Shown piece after piece: positions 8,466 to 15,707 of a stretch of 64,000 nt of DNA. This DNA is from Herbaspirillum sp. SJZ106 (GTDB lineage Bacteria > Pseudomonadota > Gammaproteobacteria > Burkholderiales > Burkholderiaceae_D), in contig NZ_VFNI01000004.1 in NCBI RefSeq assembly GCF_006715495.1, positions 253,013-317,012 of the forward strand, written 5' to 3'. The position numbers were made by a program, and so were the translations under genes. The notes under the pieces are model-generated. The model saw only the letters and a list, made by a program, of their open reading frames with translations. It had not been told where the DNA came from and searched no databases. Each line of letters starts with the position of its first letter. Within the stretch, counting starts at the first letter, position 1.

Positions 8466-9758
8466 TTAAGTCCCCGCGAGGCTGGCGTTGCGGCGCACGC
8501 GCGGCAGGAAGAAGGCCCAGATCAGGATGCCATCGAAGACCTCGACCACGATCAGCGCCAGGATAGCCCCCCAGGCGCCATACAGCGGGATGAACAGCGC
8601 GGCGCACGCCAGCATGACTGCCAGGCAGGCGACGCCGCTGGCCAACAGCAGGCGATACTGGTCGTTGCTGGTGAGCAGGGAGGAGCCGATCGAGCGGGCG
8701 GCGTTGATGGCGAAATAGGCGCCCCATGCCAGCACCATGGCTTCCACGCCCTGGTATTTCGCGCCCAGCACGTGCGCCTCCAGCCAGGGAAGCGCCAGCC
8801 ACAGCAGGCTGACGTACAGTATGGTCACGATTTCGATGCCGGCTACCGAGACCCAGGCCAGGCGGTCCAGGCGTTTCCAGTCGCGTGCGCAGAACAGGCG
8901 GCTGGCCATCGGCCGGGCGATGCGCGACCAGGCCATGACCGACAGCGCGATCGGCATCAGCAGCAGCCGCGAAGCATTGAGTTCGGCCGAGGCGGCCAGG
9001 CCCAGCGAGGCGGCGGCAAGATAGAGGTAGCTGTAGTTGGTGGCCCAGGCGACCAGCGCGCCGGGCAGGGCCCAGCGACCGCGCCGCCACATGTCGGCAA
9101 TCGCCGCGCGCTGTTCCTGGATGGATGGCGGTGCGGCTGTAGGGCGGTTTCCGGCGTTGCGCCAGAAACCGACCGCATTGGCCAGCCCCAGCACCAGCAG
9201 GATGCCGGGCACGGTGAAGTGGCCGCTTGCCAGCAGTAGCGCCACGCCGGCTGCCACCGCCAGCGCGTAGGCCAGGTCGATGCGCAGCACGCGGCGCGGC
9301 AGGCCTTCGATGAAGTTCAGGCTGCGCTGGTATTCGCGCAGGGCGTTGGCGAAGACATAGACGGCGAAGGCGAGGCCCAGCGCGGGCAAGGATTCCGGCA
9401 CGCCGGCGTAATGGCCGACAGCAATGCTGGCGAGGCCGAACAGGATGGCCAGCAGGGCGCTCAATTGCCATTGGAAACGGTGCAGGCAGGCAATCAAGTG
9501 CGCCCTCTGCGACTCGGTCTTGCCGGGGGCGATGGTTGTCAGCGGCCCGGTGATCAGCGATTCGAGGACGGTGGAAGCGAAAATGCCGGCGACGTACATT
9601 TGCGAGTACAGGCCGTAGGATTCCTTGGTCGCCAGACGGATCAGGACCAGCCCAAGGGCGAAGTTGAGGCCGCTCAGCAGCGCCTGGTCGACCAGCGACG
9701 CCAGCGAATGCCGCAGCAGCCGCTTGCCGCTTACTTCTGGCGCGGTCCGCTCAGCCAT
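8466..9758 (-). CDS. Polysaccharide flippase (Wzx/MOP superfamily)
   Basis: A 430-residue membrane protein with 12 or more hydrophobic helices distributed over its whole length, as in the multidrug/oligosaccharidyl-lipid/polysaccharide exporter family. The N-terminal pattern (LLRHSLASLVDQALLSGLNFALGLVLIRLATKESYGLYS, read in two parts around the first two helices) is typical of Wzx/PST transporters. It would move the lipid-linked repeat unit across the inner membrane. It overlaps the 3' end of the kinase gene by 28 bp and is followed by the glycosyltransferase after 3 bp. Confidence 0.82.
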   Translation of the reverse strand: MAERTAPEVSGKRLLRHSLASLVDQALLSGLNFALGLVLIRLATKESYGLYSQMYVAGIFASTVLESLITGPLTTIAPGKTESQRAHLIACLHRFQWQLSALLAILFGLASIAVGHYAGVPESLPALGLAFAVYVFANALREYQRSLNFIEGLPRRVLRIDLAYALAVAAGVALLLASGHFTVPGILLVLGLANAVGFWRNAGNRPTAAPPSIQEQRAAIADMWRRGRWALPGALVAWATNYSYLYLAAASLGLAASAELNASRLLLMPIALSVMAWSRIARPMASRLFCARDWKRLDRLAWVSVAGIEIVTILYVSLLWLALPWLEAHVLGAKYQGVEAMVLAWGAYFAINAARSIGSSLLTSNDQYRLLLASGVACLAVMLACAALFIPLYGAWGAILALIVVEVFDGILIWAFFLPRVRRNASLAGT

Positions 9759-10684
9759 TTTTTCAGGTAATGCCAGTATTTGTTGCCATTGGCCGGTACC
9801 GTCTCGTCGGAGAACTGGTTGTAGATGGTGCCGATCACTTGCGCCCCGGCGGTGCCGATCTGGGTTTCGGCCTGGCGCAACTCCTCCAGCTGGGTGAAGT
9901 GCTGGCGGCCGACCAGCAGGCAGGCGCCGACCTGCTGGACGATGGTTTGCGCATCCGACGAAGCGGCGGCGGCCGGGGTGTCGACGATGATGACGTCGAT
10001 ATCCGCTGCCAGCTTGTCGATCAGGTTGCCCAGGGCCGGCTGCAGCAGGATTTCCAGCGGATTGGGCGGCGTCGGGCCGGCGCAGAGGACGCGCAGGTGC
10101 GGAAATCCCGGCGCATTCTGGCCATGGCTCAGTTGGGAGCGGCCCGCCAGGACGGTCGAGAGTCCATCCTTGTTGTCCAGGCAGAACAGTTCGTGCTGGC
10201 GTGGCGCGCGCAGGTTGGCGTCGATCAGCAAGGTGCGCTTGCCCATTTGCGAGAACGCCAGGGCCAGGCTGGCGGCCAGGTAGCTTTTGCCTTCCTTTTC
10301 GTTCGGGCTGACCAGCGCGAAGGCGATCTTTTCCTTGCCATCCGGACCGGCCAGGCGGATCGACAATTCGGCGCGGATCTGGCGGATGGCTTCGGCTTCC
10401 ATGCCGAAGGGAGCGTGGGCGATCGCCAGCGACTTGTCGAGGTTGTCGCGCGGCAGCAGGGCGGTGGCGTAGTTGAACTGTTCCGACAGCACCATCTGCA
10501 CGTTCTGTTCGGTCAGGTAGTTCAGGCGCACGGCCGCTTCGCCGAAGCGGATGCCGGCCGAGTTTTGCAGCTCGACCACGCGGGCGACCTGTTCCTCGGT
10601 GAGCAGGCCGGCGGTGATGAAGCGCGCGCCCATCTTGTCGCTCGGTCCCGTGGTTTGTTGCGCGGCTTGAGAGGTATCGTTCAT
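9731..10684 (-). CDS. epsG: Chain-length-determinant tyrosine kinase EpsG-like (BY-kinase)
   Basis: A 317-residue P-loop protein of the bacterial tyrosine kinase family. The N-terminal part (residues 20-100, MGARFITAGLLTEEQVARVVEL) is the short helical domain found in EpsG/XrtA-linked kinases. The kinase core carries Walker A (EKEGKS), Walker A' (TLLIDANLRAPRQ) and Walker B (DVIIVDTPA). The C-terminus ends in GNKYWHYLKKW with one or two tyrosines rather than a long tyrosine cluster. The ATG at 10684 was chosen because residues upstream do not belong to the family. It should act with the EpsF protein to regulate polymerisation and export. Confidence 0.85.
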   Translation of the reverse strand: MNDTSQAAQQTTGPSDKMGARFITAGLLTEEQVARVVELQNSAGIRFGEAAVRLNYLTEQNVQMVLSEQFNYATALLPRDNLDKSLAIAHAPFGMEAEAIRQIRAELSIRLAGPDGKEKIAFALVSPNEKEGKSYLAASLALAFSQMGKRTLLIDANLRAPRQHELFCLDNKDGLSTVLAGRSQLSHGQNAPGFPHLRVLCAGPTPPNPLEILLQPALGNLIDKLAADIDVIIVDTPAAAASSDAQTIVQQVGACLLVGRQHFTQLEELRQAETQIGTAGAQVIGTIYNQFSDETVPANGNKYWHYLKKWLSGPRQK

Positions 10685-10695
10685 GGAAGACCTTC

Positions 10696-12078
10696 TTATT
10701 GGAAGCCGATATGGCCGATGACCGGAACGCGCAGGCTGCGGGCCAGGTCGTCGCGGCAGCGCAGGCGGCGGGTGCTCAATTCGAGCAGCAGGGCCAGGCA
10801 TAGCCCGATGCCCAGGCCGGCCACGATGCTGGCGGCGATATTTTTGAGCAGCAGGGGTTTTGAGTGGGTGCTGGGCGCTTCCGCCACGCGCAGCACATTC
10901 AGGTCCGGCGTGCTGATATTGCTGGCCATGAGGATCTCATCGTATTTCTGCAAGGCGGTGTTGTAGACGCGTTCGACGCTCTCCAGCTGGCGCTGGTACG
11001 AGGTGATGGTGTCGCGGTGCTGCTTTTGCTCCAGCAGTTTGGCTTTCTGCGCTTCCACCTGGGCCTTGAGCGTTTGCTCTTGCATTTGCAGGCGGCGCGT
11101 GTCGATCTGCTGAGCTTCTACCGCGCCCCTGGATTCGCGGTTGATGCGGGCCATCAGCTCATTGCGTTCGGCCAGCAGCGCCAGCGTCTTGGGGTGCTTG
11201 CCGCCCAGGACTTCCTGCACTTCGGCCAGGCGGCGGTCGGCGTCGCTCAGCTTGGATTTCATATCGTTGATGTTGGTGCGCTCGGCGACCTCGGGCAGGT
11301 CGTCGACCTTGACGCCGCTCTTGAGCAGGCCTTGCGTTGCCTTGTTGCGCGCCGCGGCTTCCTGCTGCGCATTCTGGACCGCGATCAGCGACGTCATCAG
11401 GTCGCCGAGCTGGCGCGATTCGAGGTCGTTGCGCTCATTGGGATCGATGATGCCGACTTCCTGCTGGTACTTGGTCAGCTTTTGCTGGATGGAATCGGCT
11501 TCTTTGCGCAAGTGTTCAAGCTGGGCGTTGTATTGCTCGCGGCGCGAGCGCGCCGAGCTGGAGGCGATTTGCTGGCTCAGTTCGATATAGGCGTTGACCA
11601 CGGCGTTGGCCAGGTCGCGGGCCTGTTCGGGGGTGCCGGCGGAGTAGTCGACTTCGATCACGCGGCTGGAGCGGCGCGTCACCACCTGGGTATCTTCGTT
11701 GATGCGCTTGACCAGTTGGGAATGCGCGCGCGCGTCGCCATGCTGCTTTGCTCTTTCCTGGTACTGGGCGGTACGCTCCAGACCCAGCGAGTCGATCACC
11801 TTTTCGGCGACCGCCTGGCTGCGGATCATGTCGAATTGCGTCTGCATGTAGCTCTCGTCCATGATGGGCGAGAACAAGCGGCCATTGATCGGATCGTTGG
11901 TCTTGTAGTCGATGAAGACGTCCGAGGAGGCGGTATACGTCTTGGGCATCATCAGCGTGATGGCCGTGGTGGCGATGACCACCACGGCCAGCGTCTTGAA
12001 AATGGTACCGCGTGCGGCGGAGATCATCGCGGCAAGCTGGTTTGAGCTTAAGCCGGTTTCAGGTGTCTGCGCGTTCAC
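10696..12078 (-). CDS. epsF: Chain-length determinant protein EpsF (Wzz/PCP family)
   Basis: A 460-residue polysaccharide co-polymerase. It has two transmembrane helices (near residues 28-48, TLAVVVIATTAITLMMP, and near 425-445, IAASIVAGLGIGLCLALLLEL) flanking a long periplasmic coiled-coil region rich in Gln, Glu and Lys. The proline-rich-type region before the second helix reads LRVAEAPSTHSKPLLLKN. The protein sets polymer length and pairs with the separate kinase encoded 11 bp downstream, the split layout known for EpsF/EpsG. It follows epsE by 59 bp. Confidence 0.87.
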   Translation of the reverse strand: MNAQTPETGLSSNQLAAMISAARGTIFKTLAVVVIATTAITLMMPKTYTASSDVFIDYKTNDPINGRLFSPIMDESYMQTQFDMIRSQAVAEKVIDSLGLERTAQYQERAKQHGDARAHSQLVKRINEDTQVVTRRSSRVIEVDYSAGTPEQARDLANAVVNAYIELSQQIASSSARSRREQYNAQLEHLRKEADSIQQKLTKYQQEVGIIDPNERNDLESRQLGDLMTSLIAVQNAQQEAAARNKATQGLLKSGVKVDDLPEVAERTNINDMKSKLSDADRRLAEVQEVLGGKHPKTLALLAERNELMARINRESRGAVEAQQIDTRRLQMQEQTLKAQVEAQKAKLLEQKQHRDTITSYQRQLESVERVYNTALQKYDEILMASNISTPDLNVLRVAEAPSTHSKPLLLKNIAASIVAGLGIGLCLALLLELSTRRLRCRDDLARSLRVPVIGHIGFQ

Positions 12079-12137
12079 AGTGAAGCCTTGTCGTTGTGAT
12101 AGGTGGGGCGGGTGGTCATGCGCTATTGCGTCGTGTG

Positions 12138-13037
12138 CTAGAACAGGCTCTCGTCGACAAAGACAACGTCGCCCGGTTGTACCGGATCGGTCAGCGCGGC
12201 CTTGGTCGATTGGATGCCCTTGTCAGGGACTTCCCGGTTGATAAAGATACGGCGCTTGGAGGCGCGCTGGGTCATGCCGCCGCCAAGGGAGATGGCGCGC
12301 ATGACGTTCATCTCCGGTTCCATGGGATAGGCGCCGGGGCGGTTGACCTCGCCATGGATGTAGAACTGTTTTTTCTTGTTGACGTAGATGACGTCGCCGG
12401 GCCGCATCTCGACATCCAGCGTCTTGCGGTCGGTGACGCCGGTTTCGCCCAGGAGGATGGGAATGCGCAGGTCGGATTCGCTTTTCTTGGGATCGTTGTC
12501 GCGGCGCAGCAGGGTGACGGTCTGGTCGGCATTCTGCGTCAGGCCGCCGGCGATGGCGATCAGCTCAAGCACACTGAGATGGCCCGGAATAGGATAACGG
12601 CCGGGACGGCTGACTTCACCCAGAACGGAAACCATCTGGCTGCGCATCTGGACGATTTCCACCGACACTTCCGGGTTCTTCAGGAAGTCGCCGTCGCGCA
12701 AGGCGCGGGCGATCTTCTTTCCGATCTCGCTGGTGGTCAGGCCGTTGACGTCAACGCCGCCGATCAGCGGCAAGGTCAGGATGCCCTTGTCATTGACGCC
12801 GACTTCAGCAGACAGGTCGGGTTGGCCGAATACGGTCACGCGCAGCACGTCGCCGGGGCCGGTACGGGCATCGGTGACGGTCGAGGAGGGAAGCCCCAGT
12901 GTGGAAAGCGTGCCAGGCGGCGCCGACATGAGTTCCCCGGTTTTGGTGGGATCGGAGGGAACCTGGGCAAAGCTGGCAAAGCTGAGAGAGAACAGCAGAA
13001 GCGTTGCGATTAGCCATTGGATGAAGTGATGGCGCAA
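12138..13037 (-). CDS. epsE: Polysaccharide export protein EpsE (Wza family)
   Basis: A 299-residue exported protein with a signal peptide (IATLLLFSLSFASFAQ). It contains the Poly_export domain (GPGDVLRVTVFGQPDLS near 60) followed by two SLBB repeats (VSVLGEVSRPGRYPI and FYIHGEVNRPGAYPM). There is no lipobox cysteine, so it is a non-lipidated Wza relative. It forms the outer-membrane/periplasmic channel for the polymer. It is the first gene of the minus-strand eps operon; the promoter should lie in the AT-rich region 13,040-13,250. Confidence 0.88.
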   Translation of the reverse strand: MRHHFIQWLIATLLLFSLSFASFAQVPSDPTKTGELMSAPPGTLSTLGLPSSTVTDARTGPGDVLRVTVFGQPDLSAEVGVNDKGILTLPLIGGVDVNGLTTSEIGKKIARALRDGDFLKNPEVSVEIVQMRSQMVSVLGEVSRPGRYPIPGHLSVLELIAIAGGLTQNADQTVTLLRRDNDPKKSESDLRIPILLGETGVTDRKTLDVEMRPGDVIYVNKKKQFYIHGEVNRPGAYPMEPEMNVMRAISLGGGMTQRASKRRIFINREVPDKGIQSTKAALTDPVQPGDVVFVDESLF

Positions 13038-13438
13038 ATTGAACTCCCGTGAGTGAATTCTGAATAATTGGAGGCTATTTTCTCGCGATTTTTCTTGTTC
13101 TCATCTCAGTCAATACCAGATGGCTGTTCATGAGCGAAGACGAAAATACTTAAATGCCCAATAGAAAATTTTGTAAAGGCGGCGCTTATATTAATCTAAT
13201 TGCAACATTTTGGAAAACCTCGGTGTGGCGTGAATGATGAATCAGGCTGCCATTGAACCGCATTTGGAGGATTGTTGATGAGGGATGAAGACGCCGAGAA
13301 GGCCGTCAGTTTGTCTTTTTTATTGTTATTCGGCAAATTTTTCTGGTTTTGTAGGGGAGCAGGTGTTGTTGTCCGGCCAGATGCGCAAAGGATAGGGTGC
13401 CATTGCCCGGAACCGGCATGGCGGAGGGAGAAATGAAA
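13038..13438 (-). promoter_or_regulatory. AT-rich leader/promoter region of the eps operon
   Basis: About 400 bases without a credible gene lie between epsE and the azoreductase terminator. The part at 13,060-13,220 is clearly AT-rich against a GC-rich background, with runs such as TATATTAATCTAATTG and AGAAAATTTTG. That is the expected place for the eps promoter. I do not see a clear -24/-12 (sigma-54) element or a convincing palindrome. The 86-codon open frame at 13,306-13,566 overlaps the azoreductase 3' end and looks fortuitous. Confidence 0.4.
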
Positions 13439-13471
13439 CCGGGGTGAACCGTTGTAAACGGCTCACCCCGG
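13439..13471 (-). terminator. Rho-independent terminator of azoR
   Basis: An inverted repeat with 15-bp arms, one mismatch (CCGGGGTGAACCGTT paired with AACGGCTCACCCCGG) and a three-base loop, located 34 bp after the azoreductase stop. Reading on the minus strand the hairpin is followed by the T-rich TTTCATTTCTC. Confidence 0.7.
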
Positions 13472-13504
13472 TACCGACCCGGCCAATGATGGCGGGAGGG
13501 AAAA

Positions 13505-14113
13505 TCAGACAGTCGCGGCGATCTTTTCCTGTGCGCTGGCCAGGGCTTTTTTGACCGACTCGTCACCCATCGACACGCCTTCGGCGATGACCAGCTCGAC
13601 GTCGGTGATGCCGATGAAAGCCAGCGCGCTCTTGATGTACTTGCCCTGGAAATCCAGCGCTTCCATCGGGCCTTCGGAATACATGCCGCCGCGCGACAGG
13701 ATCACGATGGCCTTCTTGCCGGTGGCCAGTCCGACCGGGCCGTTCTCGGTGTAGCGGAAAGTGCGGCCGGCGCGGAATACGTGGTCGATCCAGGCCTTGA
13801 GCGTGGAGGGCGGCGCGAAGTTGTACATCGGCACGCCGATGACCAGGGTGTCGGCCGCCAGCAGCTCGTCGACCAGCTGGTCGGATTGCTTGATCAGCTC
13901 GGCTTGCTGCGCATTGCGGTTCTCGGCCGGGGTGAAGTAGGCGCCCAGCAGCGCTTCGGTGATATGCGGCAGCGCGTCGCTGGCCAGGTCGCGATGGATG
14001 ATGCGGCCGGCGGGGTTCTTCGCCAGCCATTGCTGGGCAAAGGAGGCGCTCAGTTGGCGCGAGATGGAGCCGCTGGCGCGGGCGCTGGAGTCGATATGCA
14101 ACAAGGTGCTCAT
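13505..14113 (-). CDS. azoR: FMN-dependent NADH-azoreductase
   Basis: A 202-residue flavodoxin-fold protein. It starts with the AzoR signature STLLHIDSSARASGSISRQL (phosphate-binding loop) and contains PMYNFAPPSTLKAWIDHVFRAGRTFRY, here cited in part, and the FMN-contacting SRGGMYSEGP near 145. The family reduces quinones and azo compounds with NADH. The ATG at 14,113 has a good ribosome site (AGGAAAG) six bases upstream; the upstream ATG at 14,133 is less likely. It is divergent from a LysR regulator, the usual layout for regulator and target. Confidence 0.92.
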   Translation of the reverse strand: MSTLLHIDSSARASGSISRQLSASFAQQWLAKNPAGRIIHRDLASDALPHITEALLGAYFTPAENRNAQQAELIKQSDQLVDELLAADTLVIGVPMYNFAPPSTLKAWIDHVFRAGRTFRYTENGPVGLATGKKAIVILSRGGMYSEGPMEALDFQGKYIKSALAFIGITDVELVIAEGVSMGDESVKKALASAQEKIAATV

Positions 14114-14313
14114 GGTCTTTCCTTTCGGTGGCATGCTGTTGCGCTTATCTGGATGGCAACGGCATCGGTTGTCTTCATTGCCCAAGGGGATGCCTTGGGA
14201 AGGGGGCAATGCGGCGCCGGCAGCGGGAGAAGCGGTTTGACGGTATCGTTGCTTCCTGCCAGGGGTGGTCCCTGGCTTTGCTGGCGGCGATGAAAGAAGC
14301 TTATCCAGTTTTC

Positions 14314-14337
14314 ATTCGCATCAGTAGATGCGAGAAT
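14314..14337. promoter_or_regulatory. Palindromic LysR-type operator candidate
   Basis: A near-perfect palindrome with arms ATTCGCATC and GATGCGAGAAT around AGTA lies 30 bp upstream of the lysR start, in the divergent azoR/lysR promoter region. Its T-N11-A-like symmetry fits an LTTR recognition site. Function is inferred from position and symmetry only. Confidence 0.45.
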
Positions 14338-14366
14338 GTCATTTCACTGATCCATTTTTATGGGTA

Positions 14367-15392
14367 ATGATGATGGTTGATCTGAACGATATCTGGCTTT
14401 TCGTCCACGTGGTGCGGGCCGGCAGCTTTGCCGCGGCCGGGCGCCGGCTGGCCATGCCCTCCAATACCATCAGCCGCCGCTTGCAGGCGCTGGAGGCCGA
14501 ACTGGGCGTGCGCCTGCTGCAGCGTTCCACGCGCCAGCTCAATATGACCGCCGCCGGGCGCGAGTTCTTCGAGCGCTGCGCTCCCGGCCTGGAAGACATC
14601 GAATACGCCAGCGCCAGCCTGAGCGAGAGCAGCGGGGAGCCGTCCGGCAGCCTGCGCGTGGCGGCGCCGGTCGACTTCTTCGATAATTTTTCCATTGAGT
14701 GGATGCATGAGTTCATGCGCTTGTATCCCAAGGTACAGCTTGAATTCGTGCTCAGCGACAGCCGCGCCGACCTGATCGCCGAAGGCATCGACCTGGCTTT
14801 TCGCGGCGGCATCCTGCCGGATTCGAGCCTGGTGGCGCGCAAGCTGGTGGACAGCCATCGCGGCCTGGTGGCCAGCCCGCGTTACCTGGAGCACTTCGGC
14901 ACGCCGCATACGCTGGCCGACCTGATCGGCCATACCTGCCTGGCGGCATCGCCGGCGCCGCATCACACCACCTGGAAACTGGAAGGGCCGCAAGGGATGG
15001 AAAGCGTGCGCGTCAATCCGCGGCTCTGCGTCAACACCGCGCAAGGGCAGTTGCGCGCGGCGCGCGCCGGCCATGGCATCGCCTTGTTGCCGACTATGCT
15101 GACTTCAGAAGACCTGCGCAACGGTACGCTGGTGCATATCCTGCCGGACTACCAGCGCGATGCGATGGGGCTGTATGCCGTGTATGTCCACCGCCGCCAG
15201 CTTCCCACCGCGGTCAGCGCCTTGATCGAATTCTTTGCCGACAAGCTGGCGCGCGGGATTGCCGATAAGGGGGAGCAGGTATGCCAGGAGCATTTCGCGC
15301 GGGAGGATGCAGCCAAGAAGGGGCAGGCTGGCGGCGCAGAGGCTGTATCGGAATTGCAAAGACGCGAGGGCGTGGAAAAGGCGGTGATCTGA
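14367..15392 (+). CDS. LysR-family transcriptional regulator, divergent from azoR
   Basis: The start is one of three consecutive ATGs at 14,367-14,375, giving up to 341 residues. An N-terminal winged helix is clear (LFVHVVRAGSFAAAGRRLAM, then SRRLQALEAELGVRLLQRSTR) and is followed by a LysR substrate-binding domain (GSLRVAAPVDFFDNF through VSALIEFFADKL). The last 40 residues, after about 300, are a charged extension not usual in this family. Divergence from azoR suggests it controls that gene, possibly in response to quinones or electrophiles; this is inference. Confidence 0.85.
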   Translation: MMMVDLNDIWLFVHVVRAGSFAAAGRRLAMPSNTISRRLQALEAELGVRLLQRSTRQLNMTAAGREFFERCAPGLEDIEYASASLSESSGEPSGSLRVAAPVDFFDNFSIEWMHEFMRLYPKVQLEFVLSDSRADLIAEGIDLAFRGGILPDSSLVARKLVDSHRGLVASPRYLEHFGTPHTLADLIGHTCLAASPAPHHTTWKLEGPQGMESVRVNPRLCVNTAQGQLRAARAGHGIALLPTMLTSEDLRNGTLVHILPDYQRDAMGLYAVYVHRRQLPTAVSALIEFFADKLARGIADKGEQVCQEHFAREDAAKKGQAGGAEAVSELQRREGVEKAVI

Positions 15393-15418
15393 TACCGGCC
15401 TTAAGCGGTTCGCTCGGC

Positions 15419-15674
15419 AAAACGCCCGCAAATGCGGTAATGCAGTTCAGTTAAGGCTTATTCTGAAGCACTCATCACAGACCCCGTTCGGGCTGAGTAG
15501 GCCCGCCAGGGCCGTATCGAAGCCAGCGTGTCAGCGTCAGCGCTCTTGACTGCCCTTCGATACGCTGCTGCGCAGCTACTCAGGGCGAACGGAGTCTGGA
15601 CTGCGCAAACCTCCACAAACACAAATGCCGTTCAGTGCTTAACTGAACGGCATTACCGCATTTGCGGGCGTTTT
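15419..15674. repeat. 256-bp compound (nested) inverted repeat
   Basis: Two 38-base outer arms (15,419-15,456 and 15,637-15,674) are inverted copies with only a couple of differences, each containing AACGCCCGCAAATGCGGTAA or its complement. Inside lies a second, imperfect inverted pair (15,481-15,523 and 15,555-15,596) containing GTATCGAAG next to GTTCG...CTGAGTAG, which resembles a palindromic element widespread in proteobacterial intergenic regions. The unit fills the whole space between lysR and spoT, both of which read toward it, so it may also terminate transcription. No coding potential is seen. Confidence 0.7.
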
Positions 15675-15707
15675 TCGGTCTTGGGGGGGGCAAGCAGCCT
15701 TAAGGGC

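Noticed and set aside
13306-13566. 86-codon minus-strand frame in the eps/azoR gap
   Set aside because: It overlaps the end of azoR and its terminator, has no ribosome site and no family similarity.
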